Part shown: positions 40,480-53,588 of the stretch, one piece after another
Layout: each line of letters begins with the position of its first letter
Numbering within the stretch: the stretch's first letter is position 1
Assembly (NCBI GenBank): GCA_028023455.1
Contig: JAQFVV010006641.1
Coordinates: 186,001 to 250,000, forward strand
Length of the DNA: 64,000 nucleotides
Reading direction: 5' to 3'
Origin: Epiperipatus broadwayi
Lineage: Eukaryota > Onychophora > Udeonychophora > Euonychophora > Peripatidae
The notes under the pieces: generated by a model
What the model was told of the DNA's origin: nothing
The model's database searches: none
The model's input: the letters and a program-made list of their open reading frames with translations, nothing else
Translations under genes and position numbers: made by a program

Positions 40480-41085
40480 AGAGAGAGAGGGAGAGATAAG
40501 AAGAAAATGGAATAAAGGAAAGATAATGATAAAGATAAATGATGAAAATGAAATGAGAGGGGCCAATTGTAACCTGATAGAATAAGAGATAGAGAAAGAG
40601 AGAAAAGAAGAAAAAAATGCTAATAATGAAATAAGAGAGGAGTGTGAAAAAGAAAGAGAGGAAAAGAAAGAGAGGTAGAACAAGAGAAAATGCTAATTGT
40701 AACATACTAGAATAAGAGGGGTGTGTGAGAAAGAGAAAAGAGAAAGAGATAATGCTAATAAAGAAATGAGAGAGGGGGAAGAAAAAGAAATAATGATAAT
40801 GGTAAAGATAAATAAATGATGGAAAAGAAAAGAATTGAGGAAGAAAAGAATGGGGAAAAGTAATAGAAATGATATATATATATATATAATGGAGAGAGAG
40901 AAGAAATGAGATGATGGGAAAGATATGAAAGAGAGATATAAGAAAAAGATATTTTAAATGGCTGAGATGATAGAAAGATATGAGAAATGATATAAGAAGA
41001 AGATAGAATAAATGAGAGAGAAACGAAATGAGATGATAAAAGAAATGACATGAAAAGAAATGGAATAAAATTGAAATGAGAGACT
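40480..41085. repeat. Purine-rich (GA/GAAA) low-complexity tract
   Basis: About 600 bp of almost pure purine on the plus strand with GAGA, GAAA and GATAA words and a short (AT)n run at 40869-40889. Ser/Phe/Leu-rich frames on the minus strand (40445-40705, 40755-41051) are artefacts. Confidence 0.85.
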
Positions 41086-44000
41086 CTAAATGACTCAGCT
41101 CAGTGGGGTTACAATAAATTTAAAGAAAAGAGATGATGATCCAGAGATGTATAATCAAATAAAGATCAAATCCAATACGGATGAACTATAACTACTACAG
41201 CATATTAATCCTTTAATAAACCATACAAAAAATTATCTAAATCACTAATCAATGCTTACCATGTTAGTCCTACCAATTGATCATACACTCTCTGAATAAG
41301 ACCTATGATGCTTTACTTTAAAAGATTATCTTACAGAATTATATTTACTAAAACAACAAAGTAAATAACCTCAGGGATTTTAAAACTAAAACTCTGGTAC
41401 AAAATTAAAGTTTAAGTTAAGTTGCCTAATAAAGAATTACTGTGATTAATAAATAAATAAGTGACATCTTAGCTGACCATAAAATAATTATAATATGTTC
41501 AATCTTAAAATAATAAACAAAACAAATATTAATTCACAAAATTTAATGAATCAATTTAAATTTAAACTAATAATGGCCTATTATCTAAGATATTACTTGA
41601 GCAAAGAAAAGAGCAAGGGTACTTTTAATGCCTTTCCATACTCACAGACAACCACTAAAGACCTCAAATGCAAATGGATTAGAATTCTTTAAATATATAA
41701 GATTTAAGATGATGATCGATGATGTGCAGTGAATATAAGATAATGTGCAGCTTTTAAAATAATATTAATTAAAATATTCTTCTGAAGTACTAATATTGTT
41801 AATCTGATATTGCATAATCTTTAGTCTGAAAGATATACTGATAATTTAAAAAAATACACTTTTAACTAAGTATTTAATTATGTATCTGCTATAATGCAAT
41901 TATCTGTATTTGTGATTCAATATGAGAATCATTTACTTTAACATAGCTTGTTAATTTTCAAGACAATATCAACTATATTTAATTAACTTAGAATATACTT
42001 GTAAATTTCTGAATTGAAGATTCATTAACTTTAAAATTTAAGACTTTGTGAACTTGGAACCCAAGACAATAATATATTTTCATATAAAAGTAAAACAAAC
42101 AAACAAAACTTTTGAAATAATAATAATTTGATTTATTAATAATGAGAAGAAATGTTTATAAAGGTAGTAGAATACAAACAGTGCCAATACCGCACTAAGA
42201 TTTTATATAATTATTTGGACTAATTAATAACATTATTGTGTCATCTACTAATCAGAATAACACACAGAACTATGTTTATATTGAAAACCCTAAGCTTAAT
42301 TTTATACTCCTCAACTTAACAAACGCTAAGTTGGAGTAAGCATATTCAACAATACTTTTTAAAAATATCATCACTAGTTTCACGGATATAACTAATATCA
42401 CAGCTAGATATATCTTTAAATCAGATTAAGCTAATACTAAAATTAAACTAACTTAAGTGTATGGGACAGTCATTCATCAGAGATCAGTTATACTTTTTTT
42501 TTAAAATAACTTTAGTCCACATAAAATTATTCCCTCAATGTTTTAAAGATAATGATGTAACAGACTTACAAATCCAGCGGCGAAATTCTGGATGAAAATA
42601 TTAAATTATTATGTGTGAATTGCCACTTATACCATATGCATATTTAATATACTTTAAAATAAATATAACTTATTGTTGGTTAGCTTGTGCGTGATAAAAC
42701 TATCATAGCAACACAATTCAAACATTGATATACCTATGAGCCTTAAATTAGCTACAACTACCTGAAGAAATACATTTCCTCAAACAAGCATATCTTGTCA
42801 TCACAAATCTAAAACAAATGCAACATCACCTACTGTGGTGGAATTAGCATTAAGTCATCATGAATGATAGGCAAAAATATAAAGATACTAGGCTCCTCAG
42901 AGCTGGAAAAGAATATGGTGGCTTCCAAAAATACCTAACTTCGAGGCAAAATGACGATGTCTGGAATTCATCTTCAGTACATCTGGGAACAGGAACACCC
43001 ACCAGAAAAGCACAATCCTCTCATGGGATTTCCAATGCTTATAAATGTGATCATCATCACTGAAAAATACAATACAATACCCTTTTTTGGGGACAAGCAC
43101 TATCAAATCATGGAAATACAATACAATAAGGATGGAGGATTTCTCTACTCCATAAGGCATATTCAAAAATTATAAACTAAGCCTAACTCTTGAGGCTAAC
43201 AAATTCTAACTAATAGCAAGATATATACTTCACTTAAACTAACTAAGTTATTTCCAAGAAATTTATAAAATACAAAACGTATATCCAATGTTCGAACCAA
43301 CAAAGCAAACTATGTGTCAACTGACTACTGTAGAAAATACTTTAAACTTAAATGCATATAAAATTCTAGGCAAGGCACAATGCACACATAACAAAATATT
43401 AAATGCTAAAAATATAGTAACTAGTGGACTTTTAAAATTGTAAATTAAATGCAAGAATATTTACTTCTCGATGAATATAAAATATTTGTAGTTATTATTA
43501 ATATAACATTCATAAAACAAATGAATGGATATTCTCTGATAAACTTCTTTAGTAAATTTAAAATAAAAATTGAGTAAAACATCCCATTTATATGAAAACA
43601 AGACTGTGATATTTAAATCTCTATAATAAAATTATTAAATAGAAACTAGCTAGTGTAATGCTTGATAAATAAACTAAATCTACTTAAGAATGGCAAGAAA
43701 CATTTGCTCATTCAAATAAACCTATTTCGTTTTAAAATTATAACCCTAGTTTACCTGTATATTTATGCAAAAAGTGTTACATAAAAATTTAATAGCATAA
43801 ATATTTTTATGGTTTCATTCTTTTTTTTTAAACCAATAAAACAGACCATAAAAAAATAATAATAATACATTAATTCAAGTTCATATTTCGGCTCCGTGAT
43901 GATTTTTCCATTTCATAATGTGTAGACAATTTATCCAGGTTAAGATATCTATCTGAATTCGAAGCTTCAATTAATACATTTATATACATGGCAATCATTT

Positions 44001-46046
44001 CCAAATGAAAATGTTCAATAGTTCATTAATAATATTTTTTTTAAAACAATTTAAAAAAAAAAAAACTTAAATAATAAGATTAAGCCGGCATGAAACAAAA
44101 TAAATTCTTCAGCTAAACACATTTTAATTTATATTTATAATCCTAGGTTCAAATGCAGAATAATTATAATATATATTTTTAGTTACTTTCACTGTTCTTC
44201 TTTAGATAAACACATTTTTTTTTAAAATAGAGCGGTTTTTTTTTAAAATGTTTCTTAATATTTAAAAATGTATTTCTTTTTTAACAAATTTCCTTTTATT
44301 TATTTTTTAAACATAAGAGTAGACTTTGTTTATAATTAAGGATGCTCCTTGATTTATGTGCTACGATCAACGGTCATAAAGTTAATTATAGTACTGGCAA
44401 TTATAACCAAACATTATGCATTTGATAGAGACAAGTTCATTAATAATATATTTTAAATTCTTTTAAAGTTTTGCTTTCAAACAAATTCTTTTCATACTAC
44501 TAGCATAAACGAGAATTAGTATTTTAAACTACATATTGTCCACAGAAACATTATTCTGTTAAGAGCATATTTAAATGTATATATCATCTATTAAGTAATA
44601 AAGTATTAAATTTAATGTCACTTCTAATTTATAAAGATGCTAACACATTTCCATTTTAATATTTTAAAATGTTTGAATGTCTTTTTTTTTTAATTTCTTC
44701 TTCACGTGTATTTTTAATTTGATAGGAGATATACTATAGTTTAGTGCAATAAAGTCTTTAGCCATAACAATACTTAATAATTTAAGTTTTACTTCTAAAT
44801 AAAGCAAAATGAATAGATCAAAAGTAAATGAAATATGAGACGCTGTTTTTTTTTCTTCAAACATTTTACCATAAATTTTAATGCCTCAATTGTAATGAAA
44901 AATTTGTCAGAAAAACGGATTACCTTTTTTTTAGCTTCAGCAATTCATGTTACAAAACGATTTAAAATAATGGTTTTAAAAACATACTTTTATTTTTTTA
45001 GAAAATATAAAGTTTTAAAAATTTACTTTTTATTAAAGAACTTTTAAGATTCAGCCACACATATATTTTAAAACAGATCAGCAACTGAATGACCCCTAGT
45101 TCTCCATTTTATCTCACAATTTTTCATCCACCTACAATTCATTTAAAAACCAATAAAAACTATTTTTTATTAAATTTTAATATTCTGACAAACCAGCTGT
45201 GAAATCAATCTACTGATGTAATCAATATAATTTTCCTATACCATGTGACCTTCAGCTATAAAGTCAAAATTTTAGTATTACAAATACTATGCAACATTTT
45301 TTTAAATGATAGTTATACAATATAATAGTAATGAATATAAAATTTACAGTTATACCCTTTATTAAACCCTTAAATATTATATTAAAATAATTTTATCCAC
45401 ACATTTGTTTTATTTATTTATTTTAAACAATATTGGAATTAAATTACTTTTTTTATTCTTATGTTTCCATGTCAGTGCATGCACATATTCTCACATACGA
45501 ATGCAAGCTAATTGTTTAAAAGTTATTTTTAAAACTACAACAATAAAATGTTAATGAATATTTAATTCAAAATAATGTTTTATAAGTGGAATGCTACGCT
45601 AAATTGTATCAAAGAAATATTACTACTTTTTTAATGAAAATTTACAAATTATTTTTAAACTTTATTACTTAATATTATTTATTCCTATTTATTTATAATA
45701 CCTAATTATTATAATTTAGACATTAAAATGAATTACACAATAATACATTTAATATTACTTACAAACTGACAACTATTTCTGATATCTTTCTTTTTTTTAA
45801 AATTCAAATTATTATTTAGCATCTCTTACCAACCTAACTCATATATCTTTTTTCAAATACTTAGACATAATTCCATAATATACAATAATGATTACAATCA
45901 ATACAAGATTATCCTATTTTAGTCATTAACTAATTTAATTTTCATTTTTATCATTTTTTTTTAAAAAATCAGACAATTTCAAACCAAAAGGTTAAGCTAA
46001 GATAACCTTTGGCTCCTTTTGGAACTAAGTGAAACTTCAGTTAGGT

Positions 46047-46050
<4 letters not shown>
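41086..46050. other. AT-rich non-coding stretch
   Basis: No recognised gene or element across 5 kb. A less AT-rich patch at 42840-43175 holds overlapping open frames on both strands (67-89 codons) with no recognised domain. It may be a decayed repeat. The segment CAGCTCAGTGGGGTTACA at about 41097-41114 resembles an LTR end, but I find no partner. Confidence 0.45.

Positions 46051-46086
<36 letters not shown>
46051..46086. repeat. (TA)n microsatellite
   Basis: A perfect TA run followed by a short CACACACAC segment. Confidence 0.9.
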
Positions 46087-46087
<1 letters not shown>

Positions 46088-46985
46088 CACAATCATACAC
46101 ACACACTGTGTAATTAATAAATAAATAAAGAAAATTACTACAGAAAGGAGATCATGCCCAAATCAATGTATATGTAGAATATTATTTTAAAATTACTAAT
46201 AATTACTCAGTTGAACACTTTCTAAAAGTCTTTTACTTACTATCATATGGAGAATGTAATATGGTAGGGAAGAAATATTTGCAATAAACATTTACACTAC
46301 CTGTGCTTTTTCCTGGGATAAGGACGAAAATATAAAAGCAATGATGATAATTCATTTGGCTGGTGCATAGAAGTAGGTGACATCCTGTGTGTTCAATCCA
46401 ATTAATTTCTTGATTTGGTATTAATTCTCTTCGGAGTACATTAGGGTTGAAATATTTCAGGAGCATCTTCTTTCCAAAATCAGCAAAATTATTTATTATA
46501 GATTTGATCTACTCCAGCTGCAATTTAGTATTGCATCACACATTTCCAAAACTTTACAATTTAATAAGATCTGAAAAATTATTTTCTTCAAAGCAGTATC
46601 AGACTAATTGTCTTTTACAAAAAATATATTATTCTCTATATTTCTCTTTTTGTAGACTCATTTTTTATAGAAAGTTTTTATACCTTTCTTTTATCCCTTA
46701 TCACCAATGTGGTTTTGAGTCCTGGTTTGTCTTTAAACAAAGCATAAAGCTTTTACCACTTTTTTGCCTTTTCAAGATCAGGAACTTTCGTTGACCACCT
46801 GTAATTTGTATTTGACTTTTATTTTTTTTGTTTTTCGTTTTACATTCTTTAGATAATAATCTATACAGTTTTAATATGTTTTTATTATTTAAAATCTCTT
46901 TTCTATATTATAGCAAAATGAGCTACAATAGCTTCCATGTTCGAAATCAAATTTATATTTGTTGAATTTCATTCATTTGTCCATC
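46087..46985. other. Non-coding stretch
   Basis: Open frames of 77 codons (46233-46466, minus) and 115 codons (46447-46794, plus) overlap and show no recognisable motif. No element is recognised. Confidence 0.4.
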
Positions 46986-46994
46986 CACACAGCA

Positions 46995-47745
46995 AATATA
47001 AATATATATATATATAAGACATATTTTGTCAGTCCATCCATGTTAAAAAATTAAATATTTATATACCCATGTTTCAACTTGATCAAATAGATCATCTACT
47101 GGGTAATAAAAGGTAGAAAGATGGCTGTAGATGTGCTAAAGTCACTGATTTCCAAAAAAAACATTAAATTTCCACCAATAGCAGAAAGGTTAATTTAAGA
47201 ATGTTTTTTTTTTTTTTTAAATATTTCCAAATAGGAGTAAGTTTGCATGATTCATCTCATTTATTGATACAATCTGGCATTTTAAGTATCTCAACGGCTT
47301 CTCTGATTTTGCACTAGTAGAGATTATCACAACTGGATATGGTCCTGGTACTAGAAAAATCAATTTTATGACCTGAATCTATAGGAAGGAGTGAGAGTGC
47401 TGATGATGATGAGTGTTGTTTAACTGATTTAGCATGTTCATTTCTCGTAACACCAATGTGACAATTACTCATACCTATGTAAGAAGCTTTGTGATTTTCA
47501 CATGAGATTTGATAAATACCATGAGATTCAAGAGGGATTGAATCCTTAGGCTTGGTTATTATATTGCTGATGTTTTGATGAGTAGAAAACGCTGTATTTA
47601 TATTATAGTGCCTTAATATATGTCCAATACTGTCTGTCATACTTTTTACATATGGAACACAAATCCTAATCGCTGATTTATCATCTTTTTTGTTTCCTAT
47701 TTTTCCATTTGGGCTTGAAATAAGGCTTTTTTTATAAATTACCTT
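46995..47745 (-). pseudogene. PLE-3 family, 3'-terminal fragment with GIY-YIG domain
   Basis: The fragment matches the minus copy of PLE-3 at 20870-21545: the terminal GTAATAAAAGGTAGAAAGAT block, the spacer and the C-terminal domain. The 108-codon frame 47314-47640 reads HGIYQISCENHKASYIGMSN and then RNEHAKSVKQH, the GIY-YIG core and following helix. Similarity stops near 47745, so the RT is missing. Unlike the other PLE copies here I see no inverted partner. Confidence 0.8.
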
Positions 47746-48012
47746 TAATTAATTTATAAAGCAATTATGTAAAAAGCTGCCAATATGTGTTATTTTCTAT
47801 ATACATAAAGAAATTATGTTTGTCTCATTATTTCTAGCAATTTGTTATCATTTTTGCAATGGATAACTTAAGTAAAATAGTTAAGATTTTGTTATTTGTC
47901 TTTGACCTTAGTGGGATGTGAGAAAAAAAATATTTGTCTGTGACATCAAAATGTGGAATGCATATGTTGATTCTGCTCGGGTGATTTTTATGAGGGTTGT
48001 GCAGTTTGTATA

Positions 48013-48045
48013 CAATAATAATAGTAATAATAATAATAATAATAT

Positions 48046-48078
<33 letters not shown>

Positions 48079-48152
48079 CCACCACCAGCATAATAATAAT
48101 AATGATGATGATGATGCTGATGATGGTGATGACAATGATAATGATGATGATG
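48013..48152. repeat. Compound trinucleotide microsatellite
   Basis: The order is (AAT)n, (ATC)n, a few ACC, AAT again and then (GAT)n, all within about 140 bases. Asn/His/Asp-rich and Ile/Met-rich frames across it are artefacts. Confidence 0.9.
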
Positions 48153-48259
48153 ATGTCTATACATTTTACAAAACTGTTACAAAACATAAAATTATTGTCA
48201 TAAACTTCTTCAAGTGGAAACTGTGTAAATTTCAATTTAGTAGAAGTATATGGTAACAT

Positions 48260-51200
48260 GTTATGTCATAAGATTCATAAATTTTTGCATTTGCACTTTG
48301 TCTCTTATTGAAATATTTATTTCTGTTTATTAAAATTGCCTCTTGAATTTATGAATCTTAGGTATAATATGTTTATGTATATTTCTGTTAATTTTATATG
48401 TAATGTTTCCAAAGTGTCTCTAGATTTTGTAATAATTATTTAAAACATTTATTATCACTATTAATATTTAGTTTTATTATTATTACAATAATTAATTGAT
48501 AATGGATATTTTATTTGATTAATATGATCAGACAAGTAGACCTTTAAATGAAGCAAACTCCAAATACAATCATAAGGTAGTTCAGGTGCTAGACAAAAGA
48601 CTTGCACTTGTAACATTTAATTTCTGAATTCAGCAATACTTAATATTTTACTTTAATGCCATCACGTTCTATCAGAAACTGAAAATAATTTTGATTGAAT
48701 TCAAACTGCAACTTTTGTTGTAAAAGTACATATCTCTCAAGAGTTTCTTTGGTGCATTGAATAAATCTAAGGCCAATAAATTTTGCTTATACATTTTAAC
48801 ATAAAATGATAATAAAAGACAATTGAAATCAAATCTTTAAGAAAGCTTTATTTTACTGTTTCTCCATTTTACTCTGTATCTATCTCATAACAGATCTATT
48901 TCTGGCAGTGATTTGGAGATTATGATTTATTCTAATCTATATATTGAATGAAGCAATAATAAAAAAACACATCTAAAAAAATCATAATTTAATGAAGACC
49001 ATAATACAATTATTTATATACCAGACTGTTTACAATGTTACAATTGGTTATATTCCTTTTTATTTAATATATCAAAGATATTAATGTTCAAAAGAGTTAC
49101 TGTTAACAGGTTCACAAGGACAATATCCAGTCATAACATGTATTTATTAATAATATAAACATTTATATCTCACTCCCTAAATAGGCTCTTTCTTTAAATA
49201 GTTGACTTCCAGGTTAAAATACTAAGTGTATTCAACATGCATTATATTGTTGTATCTAATGTAGCTTTATAAAATATTGTGAGTACATTAGATATACTAC
49301 TGGAATGTTAACTTACATGTGTGTATTTTTATGGATTTTTTTAAGTATACACTTTTAAAAGTTACCTTTATCCCTGGATGTTTTACAAAGTTTCTTATTA
49401 TAGATACAATTTATAGATTATAGCTTTAAAGTTGATTAATCATTTCAGATCATTCTTTTAAACATGTTGCCCATATTGCCTAATCTAATTTAAACATATC
49501 AGAATTGAAAGGTCTTGTGGATAGAATCAAACAGTAAAATCACTAAGACATTACATATCTTCAAGTCATGAAACACCATTAATAAATTAAATATAACCAC
49601 ACAAACCTATATATAAGAAAATGCAAGCCATGCACATTAAAACTCAAACTTTTAATGGGACAATGTATAGCAGACCTACATTGACTTCATATGGAAAAAA
49701 AACATTATCATTAACACAAGTGTCTACATAGAACTCATGGAAAAGGGTTACATTATTTGTCGGTGAAAACTGAATAAAAACAAATCCACAGTAACTCCAC
49801 TTATTTTATATTAAAGAACATGGCAAATAAAATCACTGACAAATAGATATTAGATAGTTACACTAATCTATGTTATTTCACAAGGTAAACACTTATACAA
49901 CTGTGTATTTAATTTTTCAAATCACTCATCTGATTAATTTGAATTACATACAATATTGGTGATGAATTATAAATGGTTAATATCAGAAAAATAAATCTTA
50001 ATAATTAGGTATGTTTTTATTTTTTTTTACATTTTATTTCATTTAATTAAAGTATTTTCAATACCAATGTAAATTTTCACAATTAATTCTCAAAAAAAAA
50101 AAAAAAAAAGCACTTAATAAATTGAATTCTGCAATAAATGTTTACATTTACACATAAATTTCTAGTGCCAATGTTAATTTAATTCTACAGTAGCAATCAT
50201 GGATTTATTTAACCTTAACTGAATTTAATATTCATAGCAATTCATTCAATAGCTTTCTTTTAGTTAACCCATTTTATTTTTTACATAGAAAATTTATTTT
50301 ATATCTATTAACAAATCAACAACTTCTATCTGAAGTTTCATAAAGCAACATATATAAGATAATTTATACATGACTAAATAAAGGAACACAATATTAATAT
50401 TTTTTCTATAATGTATTATTTGTTTTCATCAACTGCAAATAAATCATTAGAGTAAATGCCACAATCATTGCATCCCCCCCTGCAGTACATAATTCTGAAA
50501 ATCTTGTATTTTATCAGTAATGAAAAAATATAATATAGAACACTATTATATCAAATAAACAAACATAAGATTATAAAAAGATCCACCTTTTTTCCTCAAG
50601 TAAATTAATACTGCACTGTGATAGATTTAATTGTTCTCCCTGATGAGACTTTTTGTAAGCTTTAACACTTCAATTTAGTATTCATCTGTTATTCTATATC
50701 AGAATTCAATGCACTGAACTTGATTTAGTAGTATATGTATTTTCAAATGAAAAATATATCAAAAATTTATATTTGGACTTCACAATTATTGAAAAAATAT
50801 TATAATATCAATTAAAAATGCTATCATCATTGAATGTTTAAAATAGCAGTGTAATTGAGCAAAAAAAAAATAAATTTAAATTTGTTTTTAAAATGCATAT
50901 GGAAAAATTAATCTTTGATAAATCCATAAAATATGATTTAATTCATTAAAATTATTTTCTAATTTTTTGATTATTTTAAATTATTCTAATACAATATCTG
51001 CAATGACATATTAGCTACAATTTTCATAAGGTGTGATAGTCAAGATGTTGTGGTTTTCTTTACTAATATTCCACTAAAAGTAATTGATAGTTATTTTTAA
51101 AAATAAGATGTATACATATAAAATAACAGAGTATTAAAATATACTTTTGTTTCTTAACAATAACTATACAAAAATCATGTAAAAATAATCAGGAGTGTCA

Positions 51201-51650
51201 ATAAATTTTACCAAAATATGTTTTTAGTTATTCTAAAAACTTTCTGGAAATTACCTTGCAAATAATATAAATACTGATTACAAATGAGTAAATCAAACAA
51301 AGACTATTAAAGCAGTGCCCTGACTTTGCTGTTGTTCAATTATATTGGCCTAATTTTATTTTTTTAATCAAAAAAAACAATGTTTTAAAAATGTGATTTT
51401 AGAATTTGGAAACAATAATTAGCAAAATATCTCAATAGATATTTGAAAAATGCAACTTCAAAATAATATTCCAGCATTTTTTTTTCAATTTCTCTGACTG
51501 AGGCCTCTTTGATGATATTCTGCATAGTAAATAGTTAATAGAATATGTGTTTAAACTTGTTATTCCCATAGCCAGTCATGTAACTTGTAAATTATGAGAA
51601 ATTTACTATAGATTTATATTTATTTGGGGTGTTTGTATTTTAGACATGTT
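48260..51650. other. AT-rich non-coding stretch
   Basis: No gene, RNA or element recognised. There is an A-run at about 50092-50109 and a C-run at about 50474. Confidence 0.5.
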
Positions 51651-51653
51651 CAT

Positions 51654-51786
51654 ATATATATATATATATATATAATGTGTGTGTGCATGTGTTTGGTGTG
51701 ATTGTTTAATACTTGATATAATTTCTACGTCTAGAAACTATAGATGAAGTTAATTGTATATATATATACATATATATATATATATT
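51654..51786. repeat. (TA)n runs
   Basis: Two TA runs (51654-51674 and 51757-51786) with a short TG run between them. Confidence 0.85.
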
Positions 51787-51814
51787 ATAGAGTACATATC
51801 AGATCTTTAATTTC

Positions 51815-51991
<177 letters not shown>

Positions 51992-52402
51992 GATGTTTCA
52001 AAGCAAAACTTTATTGAGTCTAAAAAGTTACAGAGTCACATCTAGTAATATATTGATTTGTTACAAATGAAAAACAAATTACAACTTTCAGTATATAAGT
52101 CTTTATCTTTTTTGCATACTTTTTTCCTTCTTGTTTTTAAATTTGGTGTTCTATTTAGTTCAGTTTGTGCTGGCATCTTTTTGAAGTTGGAAAAAATGCT
52201 GATGTTGAAAATGTCATCATATATCTTATTGGTCTTTATATTTCATAGACTGGATCTTTGTTTCAAGTGTGACCATGTGGCTGCAAACACATCTGGTTGA
52301 GCTAGGATGTTGTCTCTTTTTCTGAACACCTAGTTTTATTGAATATGTTTCTGGGTGGTGTTGAGGGTTATTGGCAAGTGCAAAAGTGCATTTGGTACAC
52401 CA

Positions 52403-53553
52403 TTAGGCAAAAAGGCTGTATGTTGCTGCATGAATAACAGGGCTCTTGCCTTTTTTAAATGTATTTATTATTTCATTAATTGAAATTATAGCCTTTCTGT
52501 ATATGATAAACATCATGTGATGTATTGTTTCTAGGGAACTGCAGGAATGAAGAAAATGATCTTGTGTCTCTTCTTCTGTATGACATAGCCCACACATGGG
52601 GTCTATATTTGTATAGAATCTACGAAATCTAAGGAAATGGGTTGTGGGTAGAGCATTGAGATTAAGTTTAAGTACAAAATCAAATAATTTTGTTTCTAAT
52701 GACCATTTTGTGAACTGTTGAGTAGTTGCCTGATGTCTATTCCAAGAACTGATGGATGTAGATTAGGTGTCTGGTTTGGATATAGTATATGTATACTTGT
52801 TGTTATTATTGAGTGATATTTTGTTGTATATTGTCTTGAGTTCTTCATTCAGTGTGGATAGATATCCATATGAAGGGGTTGGTCTGTCTGTGGGTATTAT
52901 ACTGATTACACACTCCAGGTCTGGAAATCCTTTTATGGTTGCTGTTATTAGATTAACTGATTTTTGTGTGTAAAAAACATTGATTGTATGGAGTCCAAGT
53001 CCATTGCTATGTGGTGGTCTGCTCAGATTTTTTAAAGAGATTGCCACTGTCTTTCTCTTCCATATTAGTTTGTTACAGATTGCCGAGATTCTAGATATGA
53101 ATGTTTTTGCAAATTTGATTATAAGTGTGTAGTATGTAATTTTTGTAATTATAAGTTGATTAAATAGTGCTACCTTTGCGTATATTGAAAGGTATGACTT
53201 TTCAAGTGAGCTGTGATTTTTCAGCATCTTTTTTTAATTTATTTTAAATTTTTTTGCCTCATTCCATTGGTTCCAAGATTGAATGGGAAACCAAGGAAAG
53301 CAGATGGTTTACCATTAAACATCTCTGTACAGTGCTTGCCTGTGTATATTGACCATGCAGCAGTTTTATTTATGTTAATTTTTAAATTATAATTTGAGGT
53401 ATAATTCTTGATTATCTCTTGTAATATGGGGAGGTTTTTTTTAGAGGGGAGGAAAACGGTTACATCGACCATATAGGCTATGCATGATATATTTAAAGCA
53501 GTGTTTGGAGTTTGAATGCCTTTTATTTTTTTCAGTATCTCTATTAATAGAGG

Positions 53554-53588
<35 letters not shown>

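Noticed and set aside
40445-41051. Ser/Phe/Leu-rich hydrophobic frames resembling membrane proteins
   Set aside because: They are translations of the pyrimidine strand of the purine-rich tract.
42860-43175. Overlapping open frames on both strands in a less AT-rich patch
   Set aside because: Frames on both strands are similar in length, no motif is visible and no splice context is convincing; a decayed repeat is more likely.
47834-48259. Asn/His/Asp-rich plus frame and Ile/Met-rich minus frame
   Set aside because: They are products of the compound trinucleotide microsatellite.
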